A stretch of DNA of 23,166 nucleotides, taken from Euprymna scolopes. Taxonomy: Eukaryota > Mollusca > Cephalopoda > Sepiida > Sepiolidae. The stretch lies in contig CM044509.1 of assembly GCA_024364805.1 (NCBI GenBank), positions 76,674,214 through 76,697,379 on the forward strand, read 5' to 3'. Position numbers and translations under genes: made by a program. The notes beneath the pieces were generated by a model. The model made no database searches and was not told where the DNA came from. It worked only from the letters and a program-made list of their open reading frames with translations. The stretch's first letter is position 1. Each line of letters begins with the position of its first letter. This document shows, piece by piece, positions 1 to 10,448 of the stretch.

Positions 1-39
1 ATTTATTGCGGACTATTATTCTCATCTTCTAGTTATTGT

Positions 40-83
40 TGCACAACGTTTCGGCCAACTACTCCTCTGGCCTTCATCATGTG
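40..83 (-). ncRNA. Decayed hammerhead-ribozyme-like motif, left arm
   Basis: On the minus strand the order is ATGATGA, then a stem whose ends are GGCCA and TGGCC, then GAAAC. This matches the hammerhead core order CUGAUGA, stem II, GAAA. The first core C is replaced by A, so the motif is unlikely to cleave. Stem III could be formed by the GTTG and CAAC that follow. Hammerhead motifs are known in Penelope-like elements and in small retrozyme repeats of animals; assigning this one to them is inference. Confidence 0.4.
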
Positions 84-352
84 GTTAATCGCGACGAGAT
101 AGGAACGCCGAATCTCATAACTGCATCCTCAGCAATTACTGCCTTCTATAGTTGTTGTCTCACCACATTTTGGCCAACTAAGCCTCTGGTTCCAAGTGAA
201 CATTGTCTGAAGATAGCAGTTTCAATCCTACCTAAAAGCTGGCCAGAGGCTTAGTTGGCCAAAATGTGATAAGACAACAACAACTATGGAAGGCAGTAAT
301 TGCTGAGGATGCAGTTGGGAAATTTGGCATTCCTATCCCATCGCGGTTAACC

Positions 353-382
353 ACCTGATATAGTTGGCCAAAAGGTCATGCA
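353..382 (+). ncRNA. Second decayed hammerhead-like motif, right arm
   Basis: This is the partner of the left-arm motif. It keeps CCTGAT, including the core C lost on the left. It has lost the 5' half of the stem (GAAGGCCAGAG is absent) and reads TTGGCCAAAA where GGCCGAAA is expected. It is recognisable only by comparison with the other arm. Confidence 0.3.
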
Positions 383-419
383 ATAACAACTAGAAGATGA
401 AGATGAGGATAATAGTCTG

Positions 420-445
420 CAATAAATAAATGGATAAATAAATAG
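420..445 (+). repeat. AATA/GATA-type tail
   Basis: A short run of AAATAAAT-type units follows directly on the right arm of the fold-back. It looks like a simple-repeat 3' tail left by retroposition. Confidence 0.5.
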
Positions 446-1000
446 GGACACCTTTGAGAAATAGTCAACTTTCGACCTACAATTTTAATAAAGAATGACT
501 TTCAAATCAATACTTCAAAAGGTTTCAAAACACTGGTTTGGAAAATCTTAAAAATATGGCTGTGGGGAATTCCAAAATGATTTTGAGGCCTTTAAGCTAT
601 TATTCCTCCCCACCTTATTAAGCCATGATCATAAAACCCATTAGCAATAGACAGAGGCTACTTAGCTAATTAGAGACTGCATAAAACTTAGGAATATCAC
701 AATAGTTAGACAATACAGAAATCTGAAAATATAACAGTGATACATGTTTATCCACACAGTTCTGAGGACTGTAGAATGCAATGTAAAAAGAGATCAGCAG
801 CACATCTCTGAACAAACACCAGTGTGATTATGCAGAGGGTCTAATGTGACTGTATATCATTGCAGGTTCAGTCTGTCCAACTAGTAAAACCTAGTTAGCA
901 AATACCATTCATGAAGAATTTGGCAGCTCAGGATACACAACACATAAAGCTGCTGAATATAAAAGTGGTCATCAAACTTGAGGTTGCTAGATATTATTAC
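446..1000. other. No recognisable feature
   Basis: This is AT-rich sequence with no open frame of note, no repeat structure by eye and no recognisable domain. Confidence 0.6.
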
Positions 1001-1179
1001 TCCCAATAGTTATGCCATTTCAAGAATAGCAGAAATGTGTCTTGAACCAAATCCCACAGATAGGGAACGGAAAGAAGCATCTAGAGGACAATAGCGCAAA
1101 TGTTTTTGCTAGGTTGAACAGCGTACTTGGGTCCCCTGCACACTCACACACAAAAACAAGTAGCAACTGTAGGTATACC

Positions 1180-1298
1180 GGCACTATATAAGGGTCTGGG
1201 TGGGACACAGAAATTTGTGTGTCATCAGTATAAGAGCTTGGGAGCACAGTCAAGTTGTTGCAGTTAAAATAAGATGTTGCACTGTCCATTAATGTCAA
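1180..1298 (-). pseudogene. Possible scrap of non-LTR reverse transcriptase
   Basis: A 92-residue minus-strand frame contains SSYTDDTQISVSHPDP. This resembles the catalytic box of CR1/Rex-type LINEs (YADDTQ followed by a hydrophobic strand). The rest of the frame does not look like reverse transcriptase, so this is either a very short relic or a chance match. The surrounding 1020-1300 is less AT-rich than its neighbours, which fits an inserted fragment. Confidence 0.25.
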
Positions 1299-1299
1299 T

Positions 1300-3580
1300 T
1301 AAAAGTAATAACCAAAAATTACTTAAATTTACAATTTAAAGGCTTCCAAATCTCTTTGGATTATTTTTACTGCCACAAAATAAAATAAATAAATACATCA
1401 ACCCAGTGACCATTTTGTTATCTTCAGTAATAAACAAAATATATTTGGCACAATGACTTCAACATTCAAAAGTAATTTTGAAGTCTTTAAACTGCTGAAT
1501 ACAAAGTAATCCCTGATTAGAATTCAAGTCAATAGGGGGAAAATAGAGTATTATGGTTCGTTTGTAATCCCAAATCAAAGATAAAACGTATTTTGAGAGC
1601 ACCACTTTTATAAAAACATTTTTACAGAATGAGACAAAATTTTCACTAAGTTTGCATATCTAAAAGTAATTTTAAGGGTTTTAGTATTAAATTTCAGTAC
1701 ATAAAATATTACAATTCAACTTTGAGTTTGCTAATTTCTTTTTCAAAGGATTGTAATAGGTTTATACGCATTTACTGAAGATTACTTGGAATTTTTTTTT
1801 TTTTTCAGCAGCATATTCCGATTTTATGCACAAAAATAGACTTATATGGTAAATTTCATTGCTTTATCTTGCATATAGATATATAAGATTTTTTACTGAA
1901 ATAGTAGTATAAAAATGTGATGAAACACACACGATCTTAATAATAAAAAAAAAAAAATAGTAATTCTGTTTCTGGGGCCCAGAAATAGTTAACTTCCTTA
2001 TTTTTAGTCTGATTTTAATACAGATTTAAATTATCAAGCTCTTCCTATACATGCCATTATTGAAATATTTTAAGCAATTCTGTGAGGATGTCCTAAAAGA
2101 TTTTAAAGCCAGTTTAAATAATAAATAATTTAAATGATTCTGAAAAGTTTTCAATAGTCACAAAATTCATTCTTTTTTTCTCCAAATATTCACAAAATAT
2201 TTAAATGGTTGGCTTGTTTATGAATAAACACTTAAATATAATTTTGTATTTAATTTTTATTTTGAAATAATTGATTTTTTTTTATTTTGAAATAAGATTT
2301 AAAAAGTGTTATTTTACACTATTGCATTTTTTTAATTTTTTTTTTAATAAATCATCAATTATTAGTAAATGAAAAATAATTCAATATGTAGTTAAATTGA
2401 CAAGAAGTACACGCACATAAAAAAGTCTCATACTTTTCACAAATCAAGCAACAATATTGATGAGAAATATGAAATATAATTTAATAGCAATTACAACTTT
2501 GGCATTAAAAAAATAATTGAAAAAAAAAACTTTTTAATTTACAATTAAGTTTTTGTTTCATGGATTCTTGAAACATTTTAACATTAATAATTTTTATTTC
2601 TTTTATTGCTTAATGCCTGCATATAAAATATACCAAATGTGAGTAATCAACGCTTGTTACCTAATGACTTATATACCTATATATTTGAATAATAAAAACG
2701 TCTTTACTTTATCATATGCCATTTATTTCATAAGGCAGAAGTTCTTAAAAACAAAACAAAAAAACATTTACTTTTTTGTCAAAAACAAAAGCTGTTATTT
2801 TTAAACTTTTTGTATATGTAATATTTGTATATATATTTTTTTAATTGGTGCAAATTTATTATGCTATTATTAATTTTGCTCAAAAATAGTTTTAAAGATT
2901 ACCATGTTTGTTGGCTTTAACATTTTTACTAAACCACTGTTTTTATAAATTTATTTCAATAAAAAAGAAAGAATTTAAACACAAAAAGATTTTTAAAAAG
3001 TTTTTACTTATTAAAATTAAAAAAAAAAAATGTACTTCTTACAGTGATTAATTTGTAAGAGTAAAACAATTTTTCTGTTGCTGTAAAGTTCTTTTCTGCA
3101 TGAATAGTTTAAGATTCAAACTAACATGCAGCCGTACAAAAATGAGAACCTCTTAGCTGGTTAATCTTCAGATAACTGTAAACAAATATCAGTAGAAAGG
3201 ATTGATACCACTGCTCCACACATACATAGTTTAACCGAAAAAAAAAAAAAAAATCACAGCCTGAACAGAATGTTAAGTTACTTTGAGACAGTGTGTATAG
3301 AGGGGAATGGGGAGTGCAGTTTAGAGATACTTAATGAGAATTCACTTAGCCGATCATGTAATTGAAGAACTGCAGCATTTTACCTCAAGTTGCTCGCAGC
3401 AGGATTTCTTCCTTCCAAAAGGTAACCAGTCATCTTTGGTGGGATATTCTTAAGGATTTTGGTTGCTTCAAATACCGGAGACCAATCACCACTATAATAG
3501 GCCAGTAGAAGGCAGATACAGATTGTCATATTAGAAATGCCCATCTTGCTTTCTATCCATTAGTCTCAATTGTAGCCCAG
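1300..3580. other. AT-rich non-coding stretch
   Basis: Very AT-rich sequence with many A and T homopolymers and no coding signal. A 15-base unit, TTTATTTTGAAATAA, occurs twice 25 bp apart at 2256 and 2281. Nothing else stands out. Confidence 0.6.
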
Positions 3581-3584
3581 GTGA

Positions 3585-3830
3585 GAAATTAAGCTGATTA
3601 CAAAGTTCAGAGTTTATCAAGTTCTTGTTCATACGATCCTCTTCTATGGATGTGAGTCATGGCTAGTGGAAGCTGTAGACATTCACAAACTACAAGTCCT
3701 TGATCATTACTGTCTGCATTACATCCAAGTTTGCTGGTGGCATAAATGCAGGGAGAGGTTCACGCATTGTTTCAAAAATGATTCCTTCAACAAGCTCTTC
3801 TTTGTGAGGCATTTTTTGCTGGATCAATGA
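3585..3830 (+). pseudogene. LINE reverse-transcriptase C-terminal fragment
   Basis: An open frame of about 81 codons, with no start codon, reads RVYQVLVHTILFYGCESW and continues with DIHKLQVLDHYCLHYIQ. This is the segment just after the fingers/palm domain of many invertebrate LINE polyproteins, where the usual pattern is tK-vY-avv-tLLYGcEtW, then a leucine-rich helix, then a CLR-IL-I-W motif. Catalytic motifs are not visible nearby, so only the tail end survives. The frame closes with a stop at 3828-3830. It is unrelated to the downstream DDE-transposase relic. Confidence 0.65.
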
Positions 3831-3934
3831 GATGAATTTATCAGAGAAACCAACAATTCGATTCCAGTGTAGTGGCCAACATTGTTGAGAACAATGAAGC
3901 AGGATGCAAAACTAATGATTCATATATTCACAAA

Positions 3935-3995
3935 TGAAACTGAGAGATCTATCTTAAGACTGCAGTGCTTGGTCAGACCTCATTTAGGACTTAGT
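3935..3995 (+). pseudogene. Possible second LINE fragment (VRPHL motif)
   Basis: One plus-strand frame reads RSILRLQCLVRPHLGL. This resembles the LYK-LVRPHLEY thumb motif of CR1/Jockey-type reverse transcriptases. The match is short and nothing around it extends the alignment, so the call is weak. Confidence 0.25.
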
Positions 3996-4379
3996 AAATC
4001 CATTGGAAGAAACCAGCTCTATCAACCCAGGATGAATGCCATCACATAAGTCAATTTGATTTATGCTAGGGTTTATATAAATCAGCTGGATGGCTTATAA
4101 CATCAAGTGAACAATTAAAGGATGAAGTATGTTCTAGATAATTATAAAGTTTCAGTGTGTTATCCTTATCTTTGTTGCCACCTTTCTTGAGGTCACTTGT
4201 GTCGTAGTTAATAATTTTGGGGAATTTAATACAGAAGGCCAGAGAATACAATGGCCCAAAAATGTTGGAAATAAGATGCAAACAACAATTTAAAACATGT
4301 AAATGACAATATAGGGTAACCCATCTCCAAATGCGATCCGTGGAATCGTTAATAATCATATTTGATAGAAATCAACTTC

Positions 4380-4680
4380 AGTCAATGCCACACTTACCCA
4401 CCAGGTTTCAACCATGAATGTCCAACAGTCTTGTTTTATTGCTATGCATGGATATTTTAATGATCATCAGTAGGCGCGATACTAAATGGGTTTCACATTC
4501 ACTGGACCTTCATCCCTCATCTTCCTGATGATTTTATCTGTGGAGTTATCTCAAAGATGATGTCCAAACTAATCCCTAGACTATTCCTGAACTAAAGGCC
4601 ATCACAGCAAAAATAATGATAGTGCAAAGTGTCAGTTATTGATAATTTTGCGTGTTGTATCCAGGTGTGCTTATAATTAA
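4380..4680 (+). pseudogene. DDE (Tc1/mariner superfamily) transposase C-terminal relic
   Basis: The plus strand reads ISRRDTKWVSHSLDLHP, then FYLWSYLKDDVQTNP, then TIPELKAITAKI. This parallels the end of many invertebrate DDE_3 transposases: SRRG followed by WPPRSPDLTPCDFFLWGYL, then a KD-VY-NNP-TI-ELKA helix. Two adjacent stops fall where the third catalytic acidic residue is expected (the CDFF position), and another stop follows NP. The upstream catalytic domain and terminal repeats are not recognisable, so this is an old fragment. Confidence 0.65.
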
Positions 4681-4699
4681 ATAGTGATAAAAACAAAGA

Positions 4700-6070
4700 C
4701 TGTTAACGATTTGAGTCACCTCATTAAAGAAATATCAAATATTTGAAACGAGTTAAAGTAAAAATTGTTTTGGACTTGTTACTCTGAAATAAATTATGAA
4801 ATACACATTTCTCATGCAATAGCGGTTCAAGTTTGAAATCATTTTTAAATTCTCTGGTATAAATTCAGCTTATGATAATGAGCATAGTGAAGATGTTAAC
4901 TCACAAATTATGTAACCATTTTTTTTATGATGAGTTTTGTATTGTGATGACAAGTCAAAGTTCTCATGTGCTCTTTAAATATGCGTTTTTGAGGAATCAT
5001 TTTTTAATCTATATAATAAAGTAAACCCGATTTTTCTTCTGAAACTTCAGTGACAACAGGAAAAAAAAACAGTTTTTATAACTTTTTTTTTTTTTTTTTT
5101 TTTACTCACAACATACAGCACTTCCTAAAGTGTTTCACAAAAATATTTTTACATTTTTTTTTATATTTATACATATTACATTTATTCAAAGACATCTACT
5201 TCTCCCAAATATGTTTTCAAAAACGAGGGTAGCAACCATATTCCTTCCATATAAATTTTGTATTTTTTACGTTTCTCTTCTACATTGTGTCCTTTGTATA
5301 CAGAAGCAATATTGTTATCGCATCTCTACATTCCATATTCAAGGAATTCTATTCTGTAATTCTGGTTGCTTAAAACTTATGTTTTGAATAAGCAGATTAA
5401 GTTTTAACAAACATCAATGTCAACCATGTTTCTGGTCACAAATAAGTACATTTTTAAAGTGAATCTTTTCCATTTCTATTATTTTCAACAAAATATTTTC
5501 TTATACACCTTTTTGTAAATAAAACAAACTCAACATTTATTGCTCTCACAACAAAATAAACAGTGGGATTTCTTTGTAGATCGAATGATTTTTTTAAAGA
5601 AATATTCCATATTGAATCCTGTGTGAATAAAAAACGATTGTAATAAAATTATGACTATAAATATTTACTTGCATTATTTGTCAGTGAATAAAATACATTT
5701 TTGAACATAAATACACGCTTTTCTTTTATTTACTATATCACTTGCATAAAATCTTGTTATCCAAAGAAATTAAACATTGATTTTGTCAAGAATTTCTTAT
5801 GCAAATAAATATAAAATATTTTTCAGAGTATTCTTTCTTTTATTTAAATTTCTATGTTAGTTTCTACAATTTATTTTATATATACTGAAAATATGGAAAA
5901 AAATGAATAAATAAATAACAATGCAATGCCCACCAGCGATTAAAGCAATTATTAATGTTTGATTTTCATGTCATTATCAAGTTAGTCAGTTTTGTTTTTG
6001 TTCAGCAAACATTCACCCACATCCCATTTTTCTTGGGTGGGGAAAGAGAATTTTTGTGTTCTGAAATATT
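4700..6070. other. AT-rich non-coding stretch with poly(T) tract at 5083-5103
   Basis: No domain is recognisable. The 21-T run could mark the 3' end of an old minus-strand retroposition, but the nearest minus-strand AATAAA lies about 80 bp further in, so this is weak. The short open frames here are low-complexity, rich in F, I and K. Confidence 0.5.
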
Positions 6071-6075
6071 TTTTA

Positions 6076-6342
6076 CTAGCTGTACCCTGGCACGCTTTGC
6101 TGGGTCGATATGGTGTAATGAAAGAATCTCCATCAGCACAGTTTTAGCACCCGGAAATCTACCAAAGAAATATGTTGTTATATACAAATGTGAGACAGAC
6201 GTTTCCAACCAAAAAAAGAAAAAGGAAGAAGAATGGAAAAAAAAAATGGGTTAAAAGAAGTAAACGATGAAAATAGAGAGAAATGCATCAAACAAAGCGA
6301 AATGTAACGGAAATGATTTATATGTTTATTTATAAAAAAAAG

Positions 6343-6378
<36 letters not shown>

Positions 6379-7200
6379 AGAGAAGAGATTGGAAAGACAG
6401 TGAACAAAGAGCAAAGAAACAGGAGAAAAAGGAAAGATTCGTTTAGTGTAAAAAAAAAAAAGTCCGGCTGTTTTACAAAGAAAGAAACGATGTTAAACTT
6501 GCGATGTTAAAGAGAGAAGAAATAAAAGAAAATAGAAAGATCGTGGAAACAGAAACAGAGGAAAGTAAAAAATAAATAAAAATAAAAAGAAACGATGGTA
6601 AACTTGGCGAAAAAGAGAAGAAATGAATTTGTAAAATGAAAAGATCGGCAAAATGAAAAACAGAGAAACATACAAAACCCAAATAAATTACAATAAAAAA
6701 CCCCAAAAGAAACGATGTTATAAATGGAGCAGAACGCGAAATAAAACGGAATTGAAGTAAAATATAATTTTTATTTTAAGGAAAGAAAATGTAAAGTTTT
6801 TTGCTTTGTTTTTGTTTTGAACCAACGTAAACGTAAGCGTGGTGCTTTTCACCTAAAGCGCAGTCCAGTTTTTATAGAAGTCTAACCCGGTATTCGTCCG
6901 TAATTGTCTCCTGTGAATGGTCACGGCCGGTGTAAATGGGTGGTGGTGGAAGTATGAATTTATTAGAGAGAGAAGAATGTACTACTTCCATTGATTGTAA
7001 CCAGTTTTGGCAGTGAACTCTCACCAGATAAAATACAGGAAGCTCCGACCAGCGAGGTAGTGGATAGGTAATATGCCTATAACAAACCTCAGCGCGATGC
7101 AGTTTGTGTACAGTACATCTGCATAAAATTTCTAGATTTTTAATCCTATTATGGTCAAACTCGGAGGGGAAAAAATGAGTTCATTTTATTTATATAGAGA
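6076..7200 (+). mobile_element. Unclassified dispersed-repeat element, ACTAGC-type 5' end
   Basis: The segment opens with ACTAGCTGTACCC, then GGCACGCTTTGCTGGGT. It ends near 7196 with CATTTTATTTATATAGA. Repeats that start ACTAGC-n-CCCGGCACGC-TTGCTGGG and end in TTTATATAGAT are common dispersed sequences in invertebrate genomes, as I recall; I cannot name the family with confidence. The GC-richer 6830-7140 segment (CGTAAACGTAAGCGTGG, GGTCACGGCCGG) looks like the element's own unique part, while 6220-6760 is an expanded purine repeat. No coding sequence was found. A related end appears inverted at 10590-10620. Confidence 0.45.
6220..6760 (+). repeat. Purine-rich imperfect tandem array, period about 105-120 bp
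   Basis: The plus strand here is almost all A and G. A recurring block, AAACGATG followed by TTAAACTT or a variant, appears near 6258, 6485, 6591 and 6711. The spacings are about 227, 106 and 120, as expected for units of roughly 113 bp with one unit overrun by poly(A). A pure A tract lies near 6340-6376. The apparent K/E/R-rich open frames on both strands are products of this composition. Confidence 0.55.
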
Positions 7201-7265
7201 AGAGAAGAAGAGAGATAGAAGAAAGAATAGATAGATAGAATAGAAAAGAAGATAGAGAAGATAAT
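7185..7265 (+). repeat. GATA/GAAGA microsatellite
   Basis: A purine-rich simple repeat of AGAGAAGAG and GATAGATAGA units directly follows the end of the ACTAGC-type element. Confidence 0.6.
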
Positions 7266-7384
7266 GGTCGATGCTATGATTGCCACATACCTGCTTTCTG
7301 TTTCACCCTCACTTCTTTCTTCTACCTTCTTTTCTCTTTTTATCCCGATAGATATTTTTCCCCCAGTAACCTAATTTCATGTTA

Positions 7385-8075
7385 CCTATGTCTGTTCTGG
7401 ACCTGGAGGTGTGACAAGTCCACAGCCACAGACAGCAACTCAAAATAGCCATCTGAATTAAGTGACTCCCTTTTTTGAAAATGTGGCATGGTCTTTGCTG
7501 GAAACATTACTAAAGGCCATTAGTTTGAGGAGTGTTGATCTTCATGATATGCAGCTGTAGGTTAATCACTTGTTCAGTATGTTGTGCAACTGTCCTGATA
7601 CAAATCCTCATCTGAAAAGAACCAGATCATCCCTAGCTTAACTGGATGTTTGACCTTGTTGAGGACTTTATTGATTTTTACAAGGTGGTACTCTTGGCCC
7701 TTGCAACTCTTGTATGAGGAGTAGCCAAGATGCCTGTTCAGTGTTTTCTCCATAGTTATTACATTGACAATCATCTCTCTTACGAAGTCTTGCATTGATC
7801 TTGCAACTTCAATAGTTTGTTGTCTAAACATAATCAGAACGTTTGCTACACTCTTTCCTACTAGCCCCTGCTTCCACATCTTCACAATTCCTCAGTTTAA
7901 ATCTTACAGCTATCAATGTATTGGAGGAGCGCAGAGGTGCAACTGAATTTTTGAAAATATCACACATTGTCATAATGCGGATAACAATTTCACCATTCCA
8001 GTGCTTTCCAGTCTCCATGACTGCTAGTTCTCAAACCCACTATGTTACCAGTATTATATACTTCCAATGGTAGTG
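7385..8075 (-). pseudogene. Tc1-like transposase relic
   Basis: Read on the minus strand, the relic gives TMEKTLNRHLGYSSYK, then NKVLNKVKHPVKLGMIWFFS with FFSDE at 7608-7622. Beyond that is PHFQKRESLNSDGYFELL. This follows Tc1/mariner-superfamily transposases in which a helix-turn-helix region (VSE-TLRR with DLGYKSY) precedes a block ending LKHP-GM-WFFSDEKNF, then PPHFFPQGLRVNADAYVE. The first catalytic D is kept in FFSDE. Several stops and at least two frame changes break it, and the later catalytic motifs (HTA, SPDCNPMD type) were not found, so the 3' part is missing. No terminal inverted repeats were found. It is an old, inactive copy. Confidence 0.75.
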
Positions 8076-8308
8076 AAATGAAAGGATATAAAAAGATTAT
8101 CTAATTTATTCTGAACACCATATAGTGTATGTATACATCCTATGTTAATGAATGAAAAAAAAAAAAGTGGAAGGTGATGATGAGAGCACATCGAAAAATT
8201 TGGTGCCAGCATCCACAATGAAAATTGCTAGCTATACTTTATGAAACTTTTGAAAAAAATAAATATACAAATAAATTTTTTTTTAAATATGAAATTATTT
8301 TATTTGTT

Positions 8309-8310
<2 letters not shown>

Positions 8311-8341
<31 letters not shown>

Positions 8342-8355
8342 TTCAACAATTTATT
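8311..8355 (-). repeat. Poly(A) tail with polyadenylation signal: 3' end of a retroposed transcript
   Basis: There are 27 T residues at 8311-8337. TTTATT at 8350-8355 (AATAAA on the minus strand) lies 12 bases away. On the minus strand this is AATAAA, 12 nt, then a genomic A tract, as in processed retrocopies or poly(A) LINE ends. The body would extend to higher coordinates, but I recognise no coding sequence in 8360-10150 and no clear target-site duplication. Confidence 0.45.
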
Positions 8356-10150
8356 AAACATTTATACAGCAGCACCTATATAAAAAAAGGGGGCATTGGA
8401 GATTTTTTTTTTAATATTGTTAATAGAATTGAATGCAAACATCAAGAATAAAGGCTGATTCTTTACAACCACATTGTAATAAATAAAACGCCATGTTTTT
8501 TTTAATAGTTCAATTTTTGATTGATTCTTCAAATCTCTACATTCATAGATTTTTTTTTAATTTCAACATTATTTAGAACGTAGCTATATCTACAGGTATT
8601 GTTTTGATTTGCTGTTTATTTCTTTTTGTATATTATGCTTTTTTTTTCTCCAAAAATATTTGTTGTTACAAACGTGATGTAACTCTGTATTAATGAATAA
8701 TCAAGTTGCATTTTTTTTATAGATGATGTCAATAAACATAATTCCAACCAGGTCAAAGTAGTTCCTGAATCAAAATCAAATAGGTTTTATAGGAAAAAAG
8801 TTATTGATGGTAAAAATAAATCGAGGTAAAAATGGGAAAAAGCTTACTTGACTACTTATTACCAATTAAAGACATGTTTGATTCTATTTCACGACAGCAG
8901 TACAAAACTATTGACATGAAACTCCTATTTTATTTTTTTCTTAAAAATCAATCAAATTAATTTAATAAAATTCAAATAATTTTAAAATTATTTAAAACTG
9001 ATTTGTTTTATGATCATTCTAATTATTAGGTAATCTTGAAAAATTGGAGAAAATACCCCCTAGTGATTTTTTGTGCTGACGTAATCTATTTTTATACACA
9101 AAAAGCATAGCTGAAACCCGTAATGAAACTTTAAAATGTCTATTTTCTTTTGCAAATTTAGCTAACAGTTTTTAAAAGTTTCATGAACCAAAAAAATATA
9201 CTTTATTTCTCATGTCAATGTAATTTTAAAGAAGCACTGAATGAAGACAATAGCTTTTGTTTACAGAATGTGCGCATGTTTACACAAATAAAAAAAGCAG
9301 CCAATAGAAATTTCCAGAAAATTAGAAAAATATTTTTTGTTTGTGTAGGTGAAAGCTAGTTTTCATTAAAAAAAAGGTTTAATCTATGCATATATAGAAT
9401 GAAGTTCTAAAAATTTCACAAGTTTTAAAGTATTGGTGAGTTTATTAAATTAGAAAAAAAGAATTTCATAAAGACAAATGTTTTGCACGCGAATGCAGTT
9501 TTGAAAATATGAAGTGAAAAGCTTAAAACCCCAAGGGGAATAATTTCTGATAATTTACTTCCCTTTAAATTAAAAAAAAAAAAAAAAGTAGTCATTAATT
9601 ATCTTTTTCTTCCTATGAGTAAATCAGGTATTGAGTGACCCGAAATATAACTTAATTTTGTTTGAATATTGTCCAACTGGACAGAATTCAAACACTAAAA
9701 GATATTTTGATCAATCTTTCTAGAAGATATTTTGATCAATCTTTCTAAAATTCTAACAAGAAACAAACAAAAGCTTGAGTGGGAAACATGTCTTTTTGAA
9801 AATTTTAATTTACCTTACACTGATTTTCTTTCTTATCTATAGAAATAAATTATGTCAACACAGACTATTCAGTAGGTATGACCATAATAAAGGCGGAATT
9901 TTCGACCCCCATAGCAAATAAAAGTAATACCTTGTAAAATAAAATTGATTCATCCTAATTTTTGCTGTATTCTCAAGATATATATATTACTTTGTAAAAC
10001 TGGTGAATTTAAAAAAAAAAAAAATTCACCAAAAAGCTAAAAATGGAACCCAATGTAATTTCTACATATTTTAACGTAAACAATGAAAACGTGATTTTAA
10101 AATTCTCTCAAAAATCAAATTGATCAATTTCATTAATCAAAATAATTTTA
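8356..10150. other. AT-rich non-coding stretch
   Basis: No gene or domain was found. The stretch contains several homopolymers and a 25-bp tandem duplication at 9699-9747. It may include the body of the retrocopy whose tail lies at 8311-8355. Confidence 0.5.
9699..9747 (+). repeat. 25-bp tandem duplication, two units
   Basis: AAGATATTTTGATCAATC and the following six bases occur twice, starting at 9699 and 9724, with 24 identical bases per unit. The perfect match implies a recent duplication. Confidence 0.9.
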
Positions 10151-10157
10151 AATAGGG

Positions 10158-10448
10158 ATGGTATAATAAAATTGTGGGGTCTGCATTTGTGCCTGGCCTC
10201 CATAGAACGGAAATAAGCACAAACTTTAATAAAGACTTTTTATATCTATCTGCGTAAGTATACTTTGATAATTATGTTTCAGTTTGAAGAAATATGGTAT
10301 AATAAAATTATGGGGTGTTCGTTCACACCTGATCTCCATAGAATGGAAATATGTCACAAAGTTTAACAAGGTTTTTTTATATAGATCCACAGAATATTGT
10401 GATAAGTGTTTCAGTGTGAACAGGTATGGTATAATAAATTATGGGGTT
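10158..10448. repeat. Tandem array of about 134-bp units (two full, one partial)
   Basis: ATGGTATAATAAAATT followed by GTGGGGT or ATGGGGT recurs at 10158, 10294 and 10426, spacings 136 and 132. Between the anchors both full units share blocks such as CTCCATAGAA-GGAAATA, CAAA-TTTAA and TTTTTATAT-GATC/CTATC, so the whole unit is repeated, diverged by perhaps a fifth. The array runs on without a clear break into the sequence ending at 10620. Confidence 0.75.

Larger units (their letters stand above)
1..427. repeat. Fold-back repeat: two head-to-head copies, arms 1-189 and 243-427
   Basis: Reading 1-189 backwards and complemented reproduces 243-427 almost base for base, apart from small indels, with about 53 bp between the arms. 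Shared landmarks include TTTTGGCCAACTAAGCCTC, GCATCCTCAGCAATTACTGC and ATTTATTGC at the outer edges. The left arm may begin before the window. The right arm runs into an AATA-rich tail (420-445), as at the 3' end of a retroposed sequence, so the plus orientation of the right arm is probably the sense strand. Each arm carries two copies of a GGCC-hairpin motif about 110 bp apart. The short open frame on the plus strand here is an accident of the repeat. The class is uncertain: Penelope-like elements are known to leave inverted partial copies and to carry hammerhead motifs, which would fit. Confidence 0.8.

Noticed and set aside
36-254. 72-residue plus-strand open frame as a small gene
   Set aside because: It lies within the fold-back arms and repeats the same GGCC-hairpin words; the inverted structure explains it.
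4066-4359. 97-residue minus-strand open frame as a gene
   Set aside because: No domain, signal or neighbour supports it, and it sits between transposon relics in AT-rich DNA where such frames occur by chance.
5955-6254. 99-residue plus-strand open frame as a gene
   Set aside because: It crosses the start of the ACTAGC-type repeat and ends in the purine array, so it is not a single unit.
6178-6706. Several F/S-rich and K/R-rich open frames on both strands
   Set aside because: They are translations of a purine tandem array and A tracts, with no domain and overlapping in opposite strands.
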